A program made the translations under genes and the position numbers. DNA of 64,000 nucleotides from Symbiodinium natans (taxonomy: Eukaryota > Sar > Dinophyceae > Suessiales > Symbiodiniaceae), in contig CAJNDS010002083.1 in the NCBI GenBank assembly GCA_905221605.1, forward strand, positions 281,001 through 345,000, read 5' to 3'. Below, in pieces: positions 32,969 to 44,600 of this stretch; positions within the stretch are counted from its first letter, which is position 1, and each line of letters starts with the position of its first letter. The notes under the pieces were generated by a model. That model saw only the letters and a program-made list of their open reading frames with translations, searched no databases and had not been told where the DNA came from.

Positions 32969-33233
32969 CCTCAACCGCGAACCTCCCCTGAAGCTTGTGC
33001 CACACTTAAGAAAGCATCGTACCCAGGAGGACTGGGGGTTGAGGGCCTCCGGGATGGAAGAGCCTCTTGCCGAGGCACTACCTGGTCATGAATGTCTATG
33101 CCATTGATGGGCAGGCCACAGCTTAGTAACTTCAACGAGTTCAGGGCTGCCGTGGCTCCGTGAACCCTGAAGCCCTCCCTCCCTCCCCCCCCCCCTCCCA
33201 CCTAGTACCACAAGAGCCAACGCACTCTGCAGA
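32969..33233 (+). CDS. three-exon segment, unrecognised protein
   Basis: Exons 32969-33037 (LNREPPLKLVPHLRKHRTQE), 33075-33114 (HYLVMNVYAIDGQ) and 33206-33233 (YHKSQRTLQ) join with matching phases through GT and GC donors. The first intron is only 37 bp, which is short for this locus, so the split could be wrong even though both frames are protein-like. Confidence 0.45.
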
Positions 33234-33816
33234 GTCAAAGCCCGAGGCTATAGAAGACATCAGTAGTGAAGGTACCTAGAAGTGTGGAAAGAAGGGAAGT
33301 CGGTGAGCTGCCCTGGTTTTGCAAAGACGATGCGGTGTAAAGACTGGAGCATGTGCAGCATTGTGCACGTTTCCGAAACTGTAAACGGACAGCCGAATGA
33401 ACTACTACCCAACTGAAAACTCCTGAGCCCAAGCCTTGGACTTCCCAGGCACAGCCCGAAGAGAGCCCCAGAGAGTCCCAGAGAGCCCCCGCGTCACTGT
33501 CCGTTTCTTCGAGCCTTCGGCTCGAAACCAAACCTTGGATCGGACTTCGCCATCATGGCCGCTACCGTGCAGGAGCCGATGTCAAATTAAAAGTTTCGGG
33601 TTCAGGGTTCAGATTCCGGGTTGGGGGAGGTTGAAGCTTGTTCAGGTTTCAGGAGCTGTGAGCTGTCTTGGGGTCTGAGGCTGTAGGTGGAACAGGGCCG
33701 GAGACCCAAACGCCCTCAAAAATCCCTAAACCACAGAAGAAGCTTATAATTGCTGTGCCAAGCCGAACAGCTTGGAATGCAACCGAAAGACCCCGCACAA
33801 CCCTATAAAACGGTGA

Positions 33817-33880
33817 CCTGCAAGGATGCACTGGCGCTTCAGGGGAAGTGGGAGTGGATCCTAGCAGATAACAGCCATGA
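33817..33880 (+). CDS. putative exon, unrecognised
   Basis: Follows CTGCAAG. Reads DALALQGKWEWILADNSHEW. A CCCTAAA-type tract follows at 33896-33985 and leads to the next candidate exon near 33986 (KHEQEELDGAVRHRS). Confidence 0.4.
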
Positions 33881-35093
33881 GTGGTATCCCGAATTCCCCT
33901 GAACCTACACCCTACGCCCTAAGAAACCTTAAACCAACAACCCTACTCCCTAAACCAAACACCCTAAACCCTAAGCCCTCCAGTAGGCAAGCACGAGCAA
34001 GAGGAGCTGGACGGCGCTGTGCGACATCGCTCGAGGCCATGCTTCATCGACCTTTCTGGCCGTCAGCCCAGTTTGTGCTCAAAGGGCCTCATTGGGCCTT
34101 GAAGGGCCTTGAAAGGGATTAGAGGGTTTAGGGGCTTCTCTCAGGGTCTTGCAGTGGTGAGGGATGCTGTTAAGGTGATTCAGGCCTTGGTGTGTGTGCG
34201 TGTGTGCAGGGCTTGGCTCCAAGTTCGAAGCATGGTGATGACAAGGCTGAAGCTCGCTCTTTTGACCCTGTAAGCCTTAAAGCGCAAGCCGAAAGCCCAC
34301 AAATCGCAGACTCTACATGGATTCCTGTACCCCGCACCCAAGCTGCAGAAGCCACACCTTCAAAACTTCATGCCCCACTCCCCCCCGTTCCGAGGCCTCC
34401 CACCCCGCACCTTCGATCCGACACAAGCGAGCGAGCCGATCGCTCAGCTCCAGGGCGTTTGGGGGTTTAGGGGCTTTCCGGTTTCAGGCGTTCAGGAGTT
34501 TCAGGTTTTCCTGCAGTGTTGGCCAGATGAGAGAGGTGCTGGACGGACCAGACCTAGAAAGAGGATTATTGTGTTCGAGTGCCCCGGCCCCGCTGTGCTG
34601 ACAGGGCCCAGGCTACGTTCAAAACCCCTGCAGCTTCCAGAAATCGCATGGTCTGGAATCATGCAGTTTAGGGTTTAAGGTTTATGATTGGGGGAGGGAG
34701 TTGTCTTGTGCGTGGTTTGCCATCGCATGCTTCCGGTGATATCAATTCTGCTCGGTGCGGGCGAGGGTGTCGCAGTCGCTGTTGAAGGCTTTTTGGTAGA
34801 GGGTGCATCGCCACTAAAACATAAGGATGCTGCGCAGCAACACTAACTCAAGACTCAAAACTTCGTCAACACCTTTCAGTGGATGTGCCTTCACTGAGAA
34901 CTAATGGGTGCAGCTGCAAACGGAATGAGACAAGCGATGCACCAGGCACCCATGCCCTAAAAATTCGGCCGGGGAGGAGCAGGGTTAGGAACGGAACCGG
35001 CAGAAGCAGTACCACCTCCAGGAGCAGTAGGCGTCGTCACCACAGCCGCAAGCCTTTCTTACCATTCGGCTCCTAGAGCACCGCTCTGCTCAG

Positions 35094-35172
35094 ATTTTCG
35101 CCGCTCGGCTCCCCGGAGCCTGTCATCAAGCTGACTTACACCGCGAAGCGAGCCGAGGCGGGCTGCTTCTTG
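35094..35172 (+). CDS. putative exon, unrecognised
   Basis: Follows GCTCAG and ends before a GC donor. Reads FSPLGSPEPVIKLTYTAKRA plus EAGCFL. Confidence 0.45.
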
Positions 35173-35179
35173 GCGGATC

Positions 35180-38100
35180 GGGGGTCATTCCCTGAGAGTA
35201 GTAACAGCAAGTCTAGGCTTGTCTCTTATGGAACCCTATACTAACACCCCGTGGGTTCTATTCGGGCATGGAGAGTAGGGCCTCCGGTCAACATTTGTTT
35301 GAATGTCCCCAGTGGATCCACCGTCCTTATAAAATGGAGTCGCAGTCCACGCTTCAGAGTCCACTAGCAATCTGAGCCTTGATCCAGGCGGGCGTGCTAA
35401 GACTCGGATTGCGGACACACTCACATGCAGACCGCGGTTCCCACGGCGTCCATCGAATCCGCGAGCCCAAGGATCTTTAGCCTCGAGATTTCTAGGAAGA
35501 AGGCCTTTTGGACTCTGTGGAATTTCGGGCCCATTTTGTTTTTCCCGGAGATTCCTTGCTCCATCCCGCAGCCTGTAGCCGCAGGCAGTTGCGACCCTGT
35601 CGGAGCTTCAACGAAGGCTAAGGCGCACAATTCTTGATTGGAACGAGTCCTGAGGGCCAGGAGTTCTGAGTAGGGCTGCTTATGATCCTTATGATTGAGT
35701 TGCTGGGGGTGACTCGACTTCAACCCGGATGAGGTAACTGAAGCTCCCCCCCCCTTGTATTTTGGCGGGTTTGGACAGCAAGGATTGTACCAAGATCAGC
35801 GCGGGGTGAAAGTGGTCGCACCTGCGGCTTGTTGTTCGCTGTGGGTTCAGCCAGCCTTGTACCCTAAACTATACAGGGCTCCCTGAGTACCCTCCCCCCC
35901 CCCCCCTTCTGCCCCCAAAAGCTCCGAAACCATTCTTCCCAAGGACCTCGACTTGAAGCGCCCCACAACGGGAAGCTGGAGCAGAGCCAGGATCCGCAAA
36001 GGGCCTGAACCCTAAGACCCTAGAACGCTGAACCCTGAGACCCTAAAGACCCCTTCAAAGCCCTTAAAGCCCAAAGACTCAAGTCCCCTAGCCCAAAGCC
36101 TTGAGTTCTGAACTTCTGAGGAGCAGAGCTGTACGAACCCGTCAGCTGAGAAGCCTGCAAAGCCTGCCACATGCTTCCTCGAGAGGGCTTAGGATGGTTC
36201 AGATTTCGAGTGATTCTTATTTTATTGTACTCGTAGTAGAGTCCACAGACATGAGAAGGCTTCCAGAGTGTGGTAGTGTGTGTGGTAGACATGGCAGTTA
36301 AGCTCAGACTTAGGGCTGGGAACGCGATGCACAACCGTCTTAGGATGTGCACAATAGTCTTGGGTCACAGGCTGTGCGGCCAGCGCCTTGTGGCAAAGTC
36401 ACAATATGAGACGCTGAGATTGCACTTGCATTGTTCCGGAATGTTTGCCGTCTTTCCGCCCCACGGCAACCTCATGTACTCACTGCCCTTTGAGCTGCGT
36501 ATAAAGTACAGGCGGCCGGGAATAAACTTCAATGAGAACTTCTTGCAAAAGGTGGCGGTTGCTGAATGAGCGACCCGCTGCCTTGCAGAACAGAGTTTTG
36601 TGCCTAGGGTGTCCATCGAGCGGCGTCTGGCAGCTCTGCGAACATCTATGACTTTGAGGAATCCGTCTCTATGCAGGACTGGATATTGGACAGCCCCCTT
36701 TGCGGAGAAAAGCCGTCGCTTCTTCCGGGAGCCTTGTTGTTAATCATAGGGTATTTGTTTCTTACCGACACCATGGCCGTTGTTTAATTTCAATGGTGGT
36801 AAGTGGTAAGTTGCAGTCATTGCCAGCCCTTCACACCTGAAAGACGGCCACTGAAATATGTTGGTTGGACTCCAAAACGGACGCGTGAGATGCGCTGCTA
36901 CTCATCTTTGCCCTCGCATGAGGTGCTCTGCTTTTGAGGCACGCCTCCAAGCCCCTTACAAAGACCAATCCTGCCTTTAAACCCCAAGCCCCAAACCCTA
37001 AATCCTGAGCCCTCAACCCTAAATCCTAAACCCTCAGCTAAATCCAAAGCCCTAAGCCCTACCGGAGAGCGCAACACCACCACGACGGGAGGCCCCCGAG
37101 CAGGACCAGTGCGAAGCGGGCCAGGCGGGCCGGCGTCCGCCTTCCACTTGCTGAGGGAATGGCCTCCGGTTTGAGGTTTAGTTTTTTTTTTTGGGGGGGG
37201 GGGGGGGTCTGGGGCTTGGCAGAGTGTACAGCAGGTGTTAGGCTGGGCTCAAGATTGGCCCTAGATTTCAACAGGCCGTTCTCTGACCTTTAGACTTGCA
37301 ATCCTTGGCTTAAGATGTAGGGGTTCGTTTCAAGGTTCCACTATACCCACAACTGAAACTAGCAGGCCCACTGAGCATTTTGAGATTGATTCGGCCTCGG
37401 CAAATGCCAGAGTGCGTTGCATTTGTCAGAGTCAGGGCCTGGGGTCTAGGGTTTAGGGTTCAGGGTCGAGCGACTGGAGTCACCTGGCAGGACTTGCGCA
37501 CCCCGCAGTACGGTGGGACCGGGGCGTGCTGGCCTCGGGCAGTGGGGCCTGCATCTTGGGGTTTGGGGCTCAGTGTGTCGAGGCCGCAATATCGCTTTTC
37601 TCACGCCTTTTCATCCGTATTGCCCCCCCCCCCTGGGACCCGGACCCGAACCCGGACCCGGACCCACCGCAAGAAAAACGATATCCCCGTCGAGGCAGCA
37701 GCTTTCAGAGGGCCCACCGGAGTGTGCAAAACTCTTGAGATTGATTTCATTGTTTTGATGAATATTTAATTCCTCTTGATTATTTGTAGCACTGTTGTTT
37801 TTCATTCTTTTCATCATTATTTTCTTGAATAATTTCATTATTATTCTCAATTTGTGGTTCATGATTATCATTCCTATTTTCATTTCATCATTTTCGTTTT
37901 CATTTTCGTGTTTATCATGAGCAACCGCGACTTGATTGCCGAAGCCGGACAAGAATCCTCAATGCGCTTCAAGAACTTTCAAAGCCCAACGATCTCAGCA
38001 AGACAGGCACTGAAGGGCCTCGAGCTTATCATTTATGGTACAAGCCGCAGCACCTCAGGTGGCGGTGCATGACCTTTGCCTTGCGATTCCTCCTTCGGGC

Positions 38101-38560
38101 CTGGATCTCAAACGAGTCGCCGAGTCGTTCGGGGTTTGGGTCCTGCAGGCTTTTTTGTCCACACTAGGACAACCAGGCCACCCTGAACCCTTAAGCCTAC
38201 AACTAGGGCTTTTGGGGAGAGGTTCTCTAAACCTTCCGGGGGTTGTTCTACACTAGGGCTTGTAAGGGGATCCTTTCCACAGCCCAAGCAAGAGGATGAA
38301 CGTCTGTGTAGAGATGCCTGGATATGCAGGTTGGCTTCAAGCCAGCCGTGGGCACTCTTACTTAAACCTGACCCCTAAACCCCTCAAACCTATCTGCCGC
38401 TTCAATCTCGACACCAGAAGCAGGCCCAGACACAAGCCCCTTCCTCAACCTTAAGCCCTAAACCCTTAACCCTCTAAAGCCCTACGGACCCTAAGAAGCC
38501 CCTTATAGGCCCTCATCCTAAGCCCCCCCCAACAAAGCCCCCCAAAAGCATCCCCTTCAG
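35180..38560. other. stretch with little coding signal
   Basis: Mostly intron-like: CCCTAAA-type tracts at 36000-36100, 36970-37060 and 38360-38500, poly-G/C runs, and AT-rich microsatellite-like DNA at 37760-37920. Frames of about 80-110 codons occur at 36020-36616 on both strands without domains. Short candidates at about 36617-36675 and 38072-38130 are too weak to call. Confidence 0.35.
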
Positions 38561-38638
38561 GATCGTGGCCTGTCCGTCGTGACCTCGAAGCTGGTGAAGT
38601 GGCATCTCCGCCGCTCCTTCTTGAAGCTGGCGCTGAAG
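38561..38638 (+). CDS. putative exon, unrecognised
   Basis: Follows CCTTCAG at the end of a C-rich CCCTAAA-type stretch; G-rich TTTAGGG-type sequence begins right after it. Reads DRGLSVVTSKLVKWHLRRSF plus LKLALK, in phase 0 with a GA donor. Basic and helical. Confidence 0.55.
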
Positions 38639-39872
38639 GATCTGCGGGGGGTTTAGGGGTGTTTCGGGTTTGGAGTTCAAGGTTTAGGGTCCACAACGCT
38701 GGTGTAGTAGCAACAAGTTGTGATGTTGTTGCAGGCCTATTCCGAACCTTCCGGAATCATCAGGATTCCAACATCGGAAACCAGAAACGCTGGATTCCAA
38801 AGCCCTCCACCTCTCTCAATTGTATTCCCGCCCGCTTTTTGTCTGCATTGCAACAGCTCTGAACTGTCGCCCTCTGAGGCCATACATCCTGATTCAGAAT
38901 GCATCGAATGTATCGCGGCGTCCCGGACCAATTCCTGAACCCTTAGCCAGGTTGAAATTGAGTGCTTCGCCTCATTTTGCAGGACCTGGCCACTGCACGT
39001 GCTCTGTCCACTTCCGAGCGGACTGTCTTGAGGCCACCTGCAAAGCTCTGGCAAATGAGGGTTTAAAAAGTTTACGGATTGTGGTGTAGGGGTTTCTGCC
39101 TGTAACCCCATGCAGACCATGCACGCCCTACAAGGAAGCAGGCGTATGGTACCCCAAAATCCTCAGATAGTGGGAGCCCTGCTAGGGCTTAGGGTTGAAG
39201 CCCAAGATAGTCCGACCTCGGAAGACCATGCTCCACCGCGTGCTTCGTGCATTTGGCGTCAGCCTTCTGGGTTTTACAGGACTTAGGTTTTTTTTGGGGT
39301 GAGTTTTGAGGCTTCGGGTTTAGGGTCTTTTCAGGACTCAGGGTCAGCAAAGGTAAAGGGAAGGATCAAGGAGGGGATGCGTCGGTTTCAGGATCGCCGC
39401 GAAGCAGTTTGCTCTGGGAGCTGTGAAAGCTGCACTCTCAGTGGGACCGATCGGCTTTTTAGGATTGTCCTTGCGGTTCAGGGGGGGTTGAAACTACTCG
39501 TGGCAGTAGACAGACCCAGGCTGATCCCACAATACTGCGCTGCCAGCCTGAATCATCGCATCGTTCTAGAGAAGTGGCCGCCAATCCCTCAAGAAGACTC
39601 CTGGCCTTTGTTGTTCAGAGATTCAGAACGCAGCCTCCGAACACCGAAAAACTTCAATTCTCAGCCCCGAAGTCCAGAATTCAAGCGCTCAATCCTCAGC
39701 CCAGAGCCCTCAACTCACTGAAGGGAAAGAGCTTCCGTGATAGGTTCTTAGCGTCTGCCCTTGAGGTTTTGGATTTCATGACGATGATGTTTGGCGCCTA
39801 AACCCTAAACCCTAAACCCTAAACCCGAAACCCTAAACCCTAAACCCTGCACCTTGAACCCTAAACCCTAAG

Positions 39873-39960
39873 CTGCATCAGACGAGGTCAGCAACCGCTT
39901 GGCCAGCGATGCGCCCCAGATGGCTGGTGCCGCGGAGAGGCTACTGAGCGAGGAGCTGAG
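39873..39960 (+). CDS. putative exon, unrecognised
   Basis: Directly follows (CCCTAAA)n at 39800-39872 and precedes TTTAGGG at about 39972. Reads ASDEVSNRLASDAPQMAGAA plus ERLLSEEL. The Ala-rich helical frame is the only convincing one. Confidence 0.5.
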
Positions 39961-40557
39961 CTTTTGTGGGTGTAGGGTTTAGGGTTGAGGGTTTAGGGTT
40001 TAAGGGTTTGCAGAGTGAAGGGAGGTCGTCCTGAGCTTTTATTCTTTTTTTGGGCTTGATGCCTCCCCAAAGGTGATGCTCGCAGCGTTGTCTCGGAGGT
40101 GGAAGCCGCCGTGGTGGTGACTCGGCATGCATGGGTTGAATACATGTCCCGACGCCATCTAAACTTAAGCATACAGGCCGAATATGGCCCATAATTACCA
40201 TAAAGCCCAAAGCCCAAGTCGCGCTAACTAACGCTGGGCACTGTGTTTATTCTGAAGCAGGTTCTCCTTTTGGCTAGCTAGCGCCTGGCCTGAGTTTAAA
40301 CACAGGGGTGTCAATTTCGGTGGAACTTATGACTCACGAGCGTGCTGGCATGGTTCAGTTCCAGAAGCACGACTATTAGCATCAGAGACCCAACCGTAAA
40401 TTCATCTTTCATCCTTCACCTAACTCCCGATTCCTTCCAGAACCCGTGTGAATTACAGGGGAAACCCAAAGCCCTTAAACCCTGCACCCTTGGAACCCCA
40501 AACCCCAAACCCCAGACCCCAGACCCCAAACCCTAAACCCGAAACCAAGCCCTAAAG

Positions 40558-40645
40558 TTACGTTCGCTCCCGTCAGCCATCAACCAGCACAGGCCAAGCC
40601 AGGCGCTCACCACGTGTGGAACGACCCCTCGGCTCCTGGGCCTTC
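40558..40645 (+). CDS. putative exon, frame uncertain
   Basis: Between a CCCTAAA tract and a TTTAGGG/TTGAGGG tract (40655-40760). GC-rich and open in all three frames, so the coding frame cannot be chosen by eye. Confidence 0.3.
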
Positions 40646-41080
40646 GTTGATTAGGTCGGGGTTTCGGGTTTAGGGTTGAGGGTTTGAGGGTTGAGGGTTG
40701 AGGGTTCAGGGTTTAGGGTTTTGGTATTAGGATTTAAGGTTTAGGGTTGAGGGTTGAGGGTCGCTAAGCCCTTGGAGCCCGCCAAAGTCTGGGACGAACG
40801 GCCCCACAGCTACGGGATTGAGCCACGAAGCTGAAACTCCAAACCTTTGGGGCTCAGGTGCTGCCAGTCTTGGACCTGCAAAGTGGAGCTGAGGACAGCA
40901 GGGTTGCAAGGTTGGGTGTGGCAGCTGCGAGAGAGCCAAGGCAGGCAAGGGGGGAGAAGCATGGTCCAGTAGGCCCCAGCTCCGGATATGCAGGGAATAT
41001 GTTGATCAGTTGCGCGGGGGGGCCAGACAGCACATGCCCCCCCAAAAAGCCCCCCAAAAAAGCCCTAAGCAGTTTTACAG

Positions 41081-41164
41081 GACCAGCAGCCCCAAGCCTG
41101 GGGTCTCCACCCCTTCTTCGACCGCCTGCTGCGCACGGACGTGAGCCCCGGGGCCGCCACCGGG
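41081..41164 (+). CDS. putative exon, unrecognised
   Basis: Follows TTTTACAG and ends before GT; (TTTAGGG)n begins 15 bp downstream. Reads DQQPQAWGLHPFFDRLLRTD plus VSPGAATG. Probably belongs with the gene starting at 41681, but the direct phase join fails. Confidence 0.5.
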
Positions 41165-41680
41165 GTGCCAGGAGCCCCAGGGTTTAGGGTTTAGGGTTTA
41201 GGGTTGGGGGTTGGGGGTTGGGGGTTGAGGGTTCAGGCGGCGGGGGGGGGGGGGGGGGGGGGGGAGGGTTGGGGGCTTCGGGGTTAAAGTGCTCGGCAGA
41301 ACAAGTTGGATTGCTCAATATGAATGCATTCGGACGATTGAGCGTGGTCGAAAGATACTGTGCGAACAGCGTGCTAAGTCTTGGAAGGAACTTCAAGTGT
41401 CAGAGTGCGTTCATACAATGGAGGGATTCAGGGGCTGTGTTGTTTCTTCTGGGTTTGGATGTTTGGGGCAGGTAGTCTTTGGGACATCAAAGGGAGGTCC
41501 CAAGACTTTTGGGGCTTGCGCTGGGCTTCAGATCTTGCGTCTGTCTGGGGAACTCAGGGTTTAGGCTCTTTGGGGTGCAGGGAGCAGGGAGCTTCTTAGC
41601 TTTATTCTTATGACTCTTCTCATTGCCTTCATTACACCAATACTGCAGTGATAAGAGATATACTTCTACATCTCCCACAG

Positions 41681-44600
41681 GGCCAAAGCACTTCCGAGGC
41701 CGCTGCTGGTGCCCATCAACCTCTTGCAGGTGCCCACGACCGTCCGCGATTTGGATGAGGCTCCGCCGGGCAAGAACACTAGGGTTTCGGCGCCCAACAA
41801 CAAAGGGTCGCCTGAAAACACAGGACGAACCACAAGCCCACAAGCCCCCCCAAATGCTGAACACGCATGCTCTAGGCCCTGAAGTTGCCATTCGCGGTCT
41901 TTGCACGCATCCCGAGGTGCACCGCGCGCTGCAGCTTTGCGAGATCCTCTGCGCCAAGCTTGCATTTGTAGGCGTGGCGTGGGAGCTGTCTGTGTGTGTG
42001 TGTGTGAGTCGGTCGTGACGACACCTCATCTCGGCAAGGGACTCCTGAAACGTATTGGGGGATGAAGCCCATGACAGGATTACTTCGATGGGTTTCGGGA
42101 TCAAAGCCTGAGAGTGTGCTTGGAGGGTGCTTGAGATGTACATACTCGGTAAGTCGTGGTGAGGTTTCTCGGTCGGAGTCTGAACCAAAAACCCCAAGCA
42201 TACTGTCTGTCATGAGCCCCAACTCCTCTTCCAACTTTCCCGGCAGGGAAGGAGCGATGCAAGTTCTCACCGTACCTCCGCGTATCGCTGCTGCAGCACG
42301 CCAGCCTCCTCAGGAGGGTTCAAGGTGCTTGAGGGAGGTGCCAGCAGTTTGGTTTAGCGTTGCAGGGGTGTGATGTCGGGGTCTATTGATTGAGCAGCTT
42401 GGAGTCCGAGGGTTGTTGTTTCAGATTGCTTCGAGGCTGAAATGCCTGATCTTCGCTCTGGTCATGGTCTGCCAGAGCACGCAAGAGAACTGGAAGAGCA
42501 GACCGGTGCACCCCAAATCAGCACGGAGAAAGTCGAATCCGGCCTGCTTCAACACGGCCACTATACCCGGTATTACCCCTCCCCTCCTTCGTTTAAGGGT
42601 CAAAGCGAAGTGGGCATGCGCCCCACTTTAGACTCCGCACATCCCCAGACCCCAACCACCCACCAAAGCCCCCGCGCATTTTGCGGTGGCCGAGGTCTTT
42701 ACCGAGCTGATCCCGCTACCCTTGGGCTCCAAGCTCAGGGTTCACCCACGGCGCAGACACGCTTTGGGCGTGGGGTTTGGGGTTTCACTTTAGGGCCTGC
42801 AAAGCCTGAACCCTGAAGGAAAGAAATGTCCAAATCAGGGATCAGGGTGCTTCGGCTGTTGCTCAGGCCCGGCTACCCAGAAAGCGCCGCTGAACATGCA
42901 CGACGCGATCTGGGCGCCGGGAGGCTCCTGGTTTGCGGCTTCGGGTTTGGAGGTTTAGGGCTTTATGGGGTTTATTTCAGGGGCTTGAAATACCTACAAC
43001 AACAAAGAACTATTCAAATGCCCAACTGAAATTGAATAGGCCCCCTATATGGTACGACCGCACAACCCAACCACTTTCGAGTTCAAAGCTTATGGCCTGT
43101 GTTGATCCGCGGAGTGGACTGTGAGTTCCTTCCTGCGGGATGTTCGCAGCTCGTGCTAGCATGCCGGAGCTTGGCAAGGGGATTCTGAGGAGAAGGAGGC
43201 CCCTTGATTCTTCGAGGGTTTGTAGAGGTGCAACCTGCCAGGCTGGGATGCGGTGCACCCGCAGATGACGCGGGCTGCGCAACTGGCGCCGTGCCCAGCT
43301 TGCTCTGGGTTGCTGAGCTTGTGAGGCTTGCAAGGCAGCGGAATGCTGGGTACAATTTCCCCCTATTGCTGTAGTATAGAAAGGGTAGAGTTTCAAGCAA
43401 CAACAAAGCTGCAGGAGCTCCTGCTGATCTTGAGACGGCTGGCCGAGCACTTTGCAGCAGCCTCCTGCATGTTGGCAAACAACAAAGGCGCCGAGTAGGG
43501 TTCTCAGGGTGCAGAGCTACATGGTTTCAAGATGTCGGGGCTGGGTGAGGGGCTTTGGATGCTGGAGGATCTGAAGTTCAAGAACGGTGGGGTTCTTTTG
43601 TGGCGGTTAGTGAATGTTGGACAACCAGTTTAACTAGGTGTCCCCAGCCCCTGAGCCTTCAAGCGACAGGCTTCGACGCGACCAAGATCACGGTCTTCGG
43701 ATCCATTGCTGCAATCGCCGACCGGGTGGCCAGAACGACAGCCAAAGCCTCGAATCAGAATTAAAGCCCTTGAGCCGTTTTGTCTCCCGTATCTGAACTT
43801 TGCGACGCACAAAGCAGCGACGAAATGGGAGCTTCATCCTCATCTCTACGTCCTAGGGAATCCTAAACCCCAAACCCCCAAACCCTAAACCCTGAACCCT
43901 AAAGTACATCTCGGAACCATAAACCCCCTGAGAGCACCCGGAGCTCTGGGAAGGTGAGCCCAGGTGAACCCAGACCCTAAACCCCAAACCCCAAACCCAA
44001 AACCCTAAACCCTAAACCCTAAACCCTACACCCTAAACCCCGCGAAAGGTTCGGAGATCCCGCGACACCGGTGCTGAGGAGGGCCCGCCTTGGCCCTGGG
44101 GCCAGGGCTCGCGGTGTTCAGAGTCTAGGGTTCAGGGTTCAGGGTTTAGGGTTTAGGGGTTAGGGTTCAGGGTTCAGGGTTCAGGGTTCAGGGTTCAGGG
44201 TTTAGGGGTTAGGGGTTAGGGTTCAGGGTTCAGGGTTCAGGGTTCAGGGTTCAGGGTTTAGGGGTTCCCATTGGTCGGGGGTAGGGGGTGCTTCTGTGAT
44301 TAGAGACTCTCCGGGCATGCGTGCGCCTCAGGGGCTCAGGATTTCTGGTGGTTCAGGGCCCGGAGATGGGAGAAAAATCTCCGCACTCTGGGAGGTTCTG
44401 AGCTGAGGCCCCAAGCTCCTAAACCTTAAAACCCGAAACCCTCAACTCCTCAACTCCTCAACTCCTCAACTCCTCAACTCCTCAACTCCTCAACTCCTCA
44501 ACTCCTCAACTCCTCAACTCCTCAACTCCTCAACCCCTCTCAACTCTTCAACTCCTCAACTCAGGGCCAACTCCAAACCTTGCGAGCGGCAGATTCGAAG

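Noticed and set aside
36270-36616. 99-codon plus-strand and 83-codon minus-strand frames
   Set aside because: Both are open over the same DNA with no splice-framed continuity, repeat or domain to favour either.
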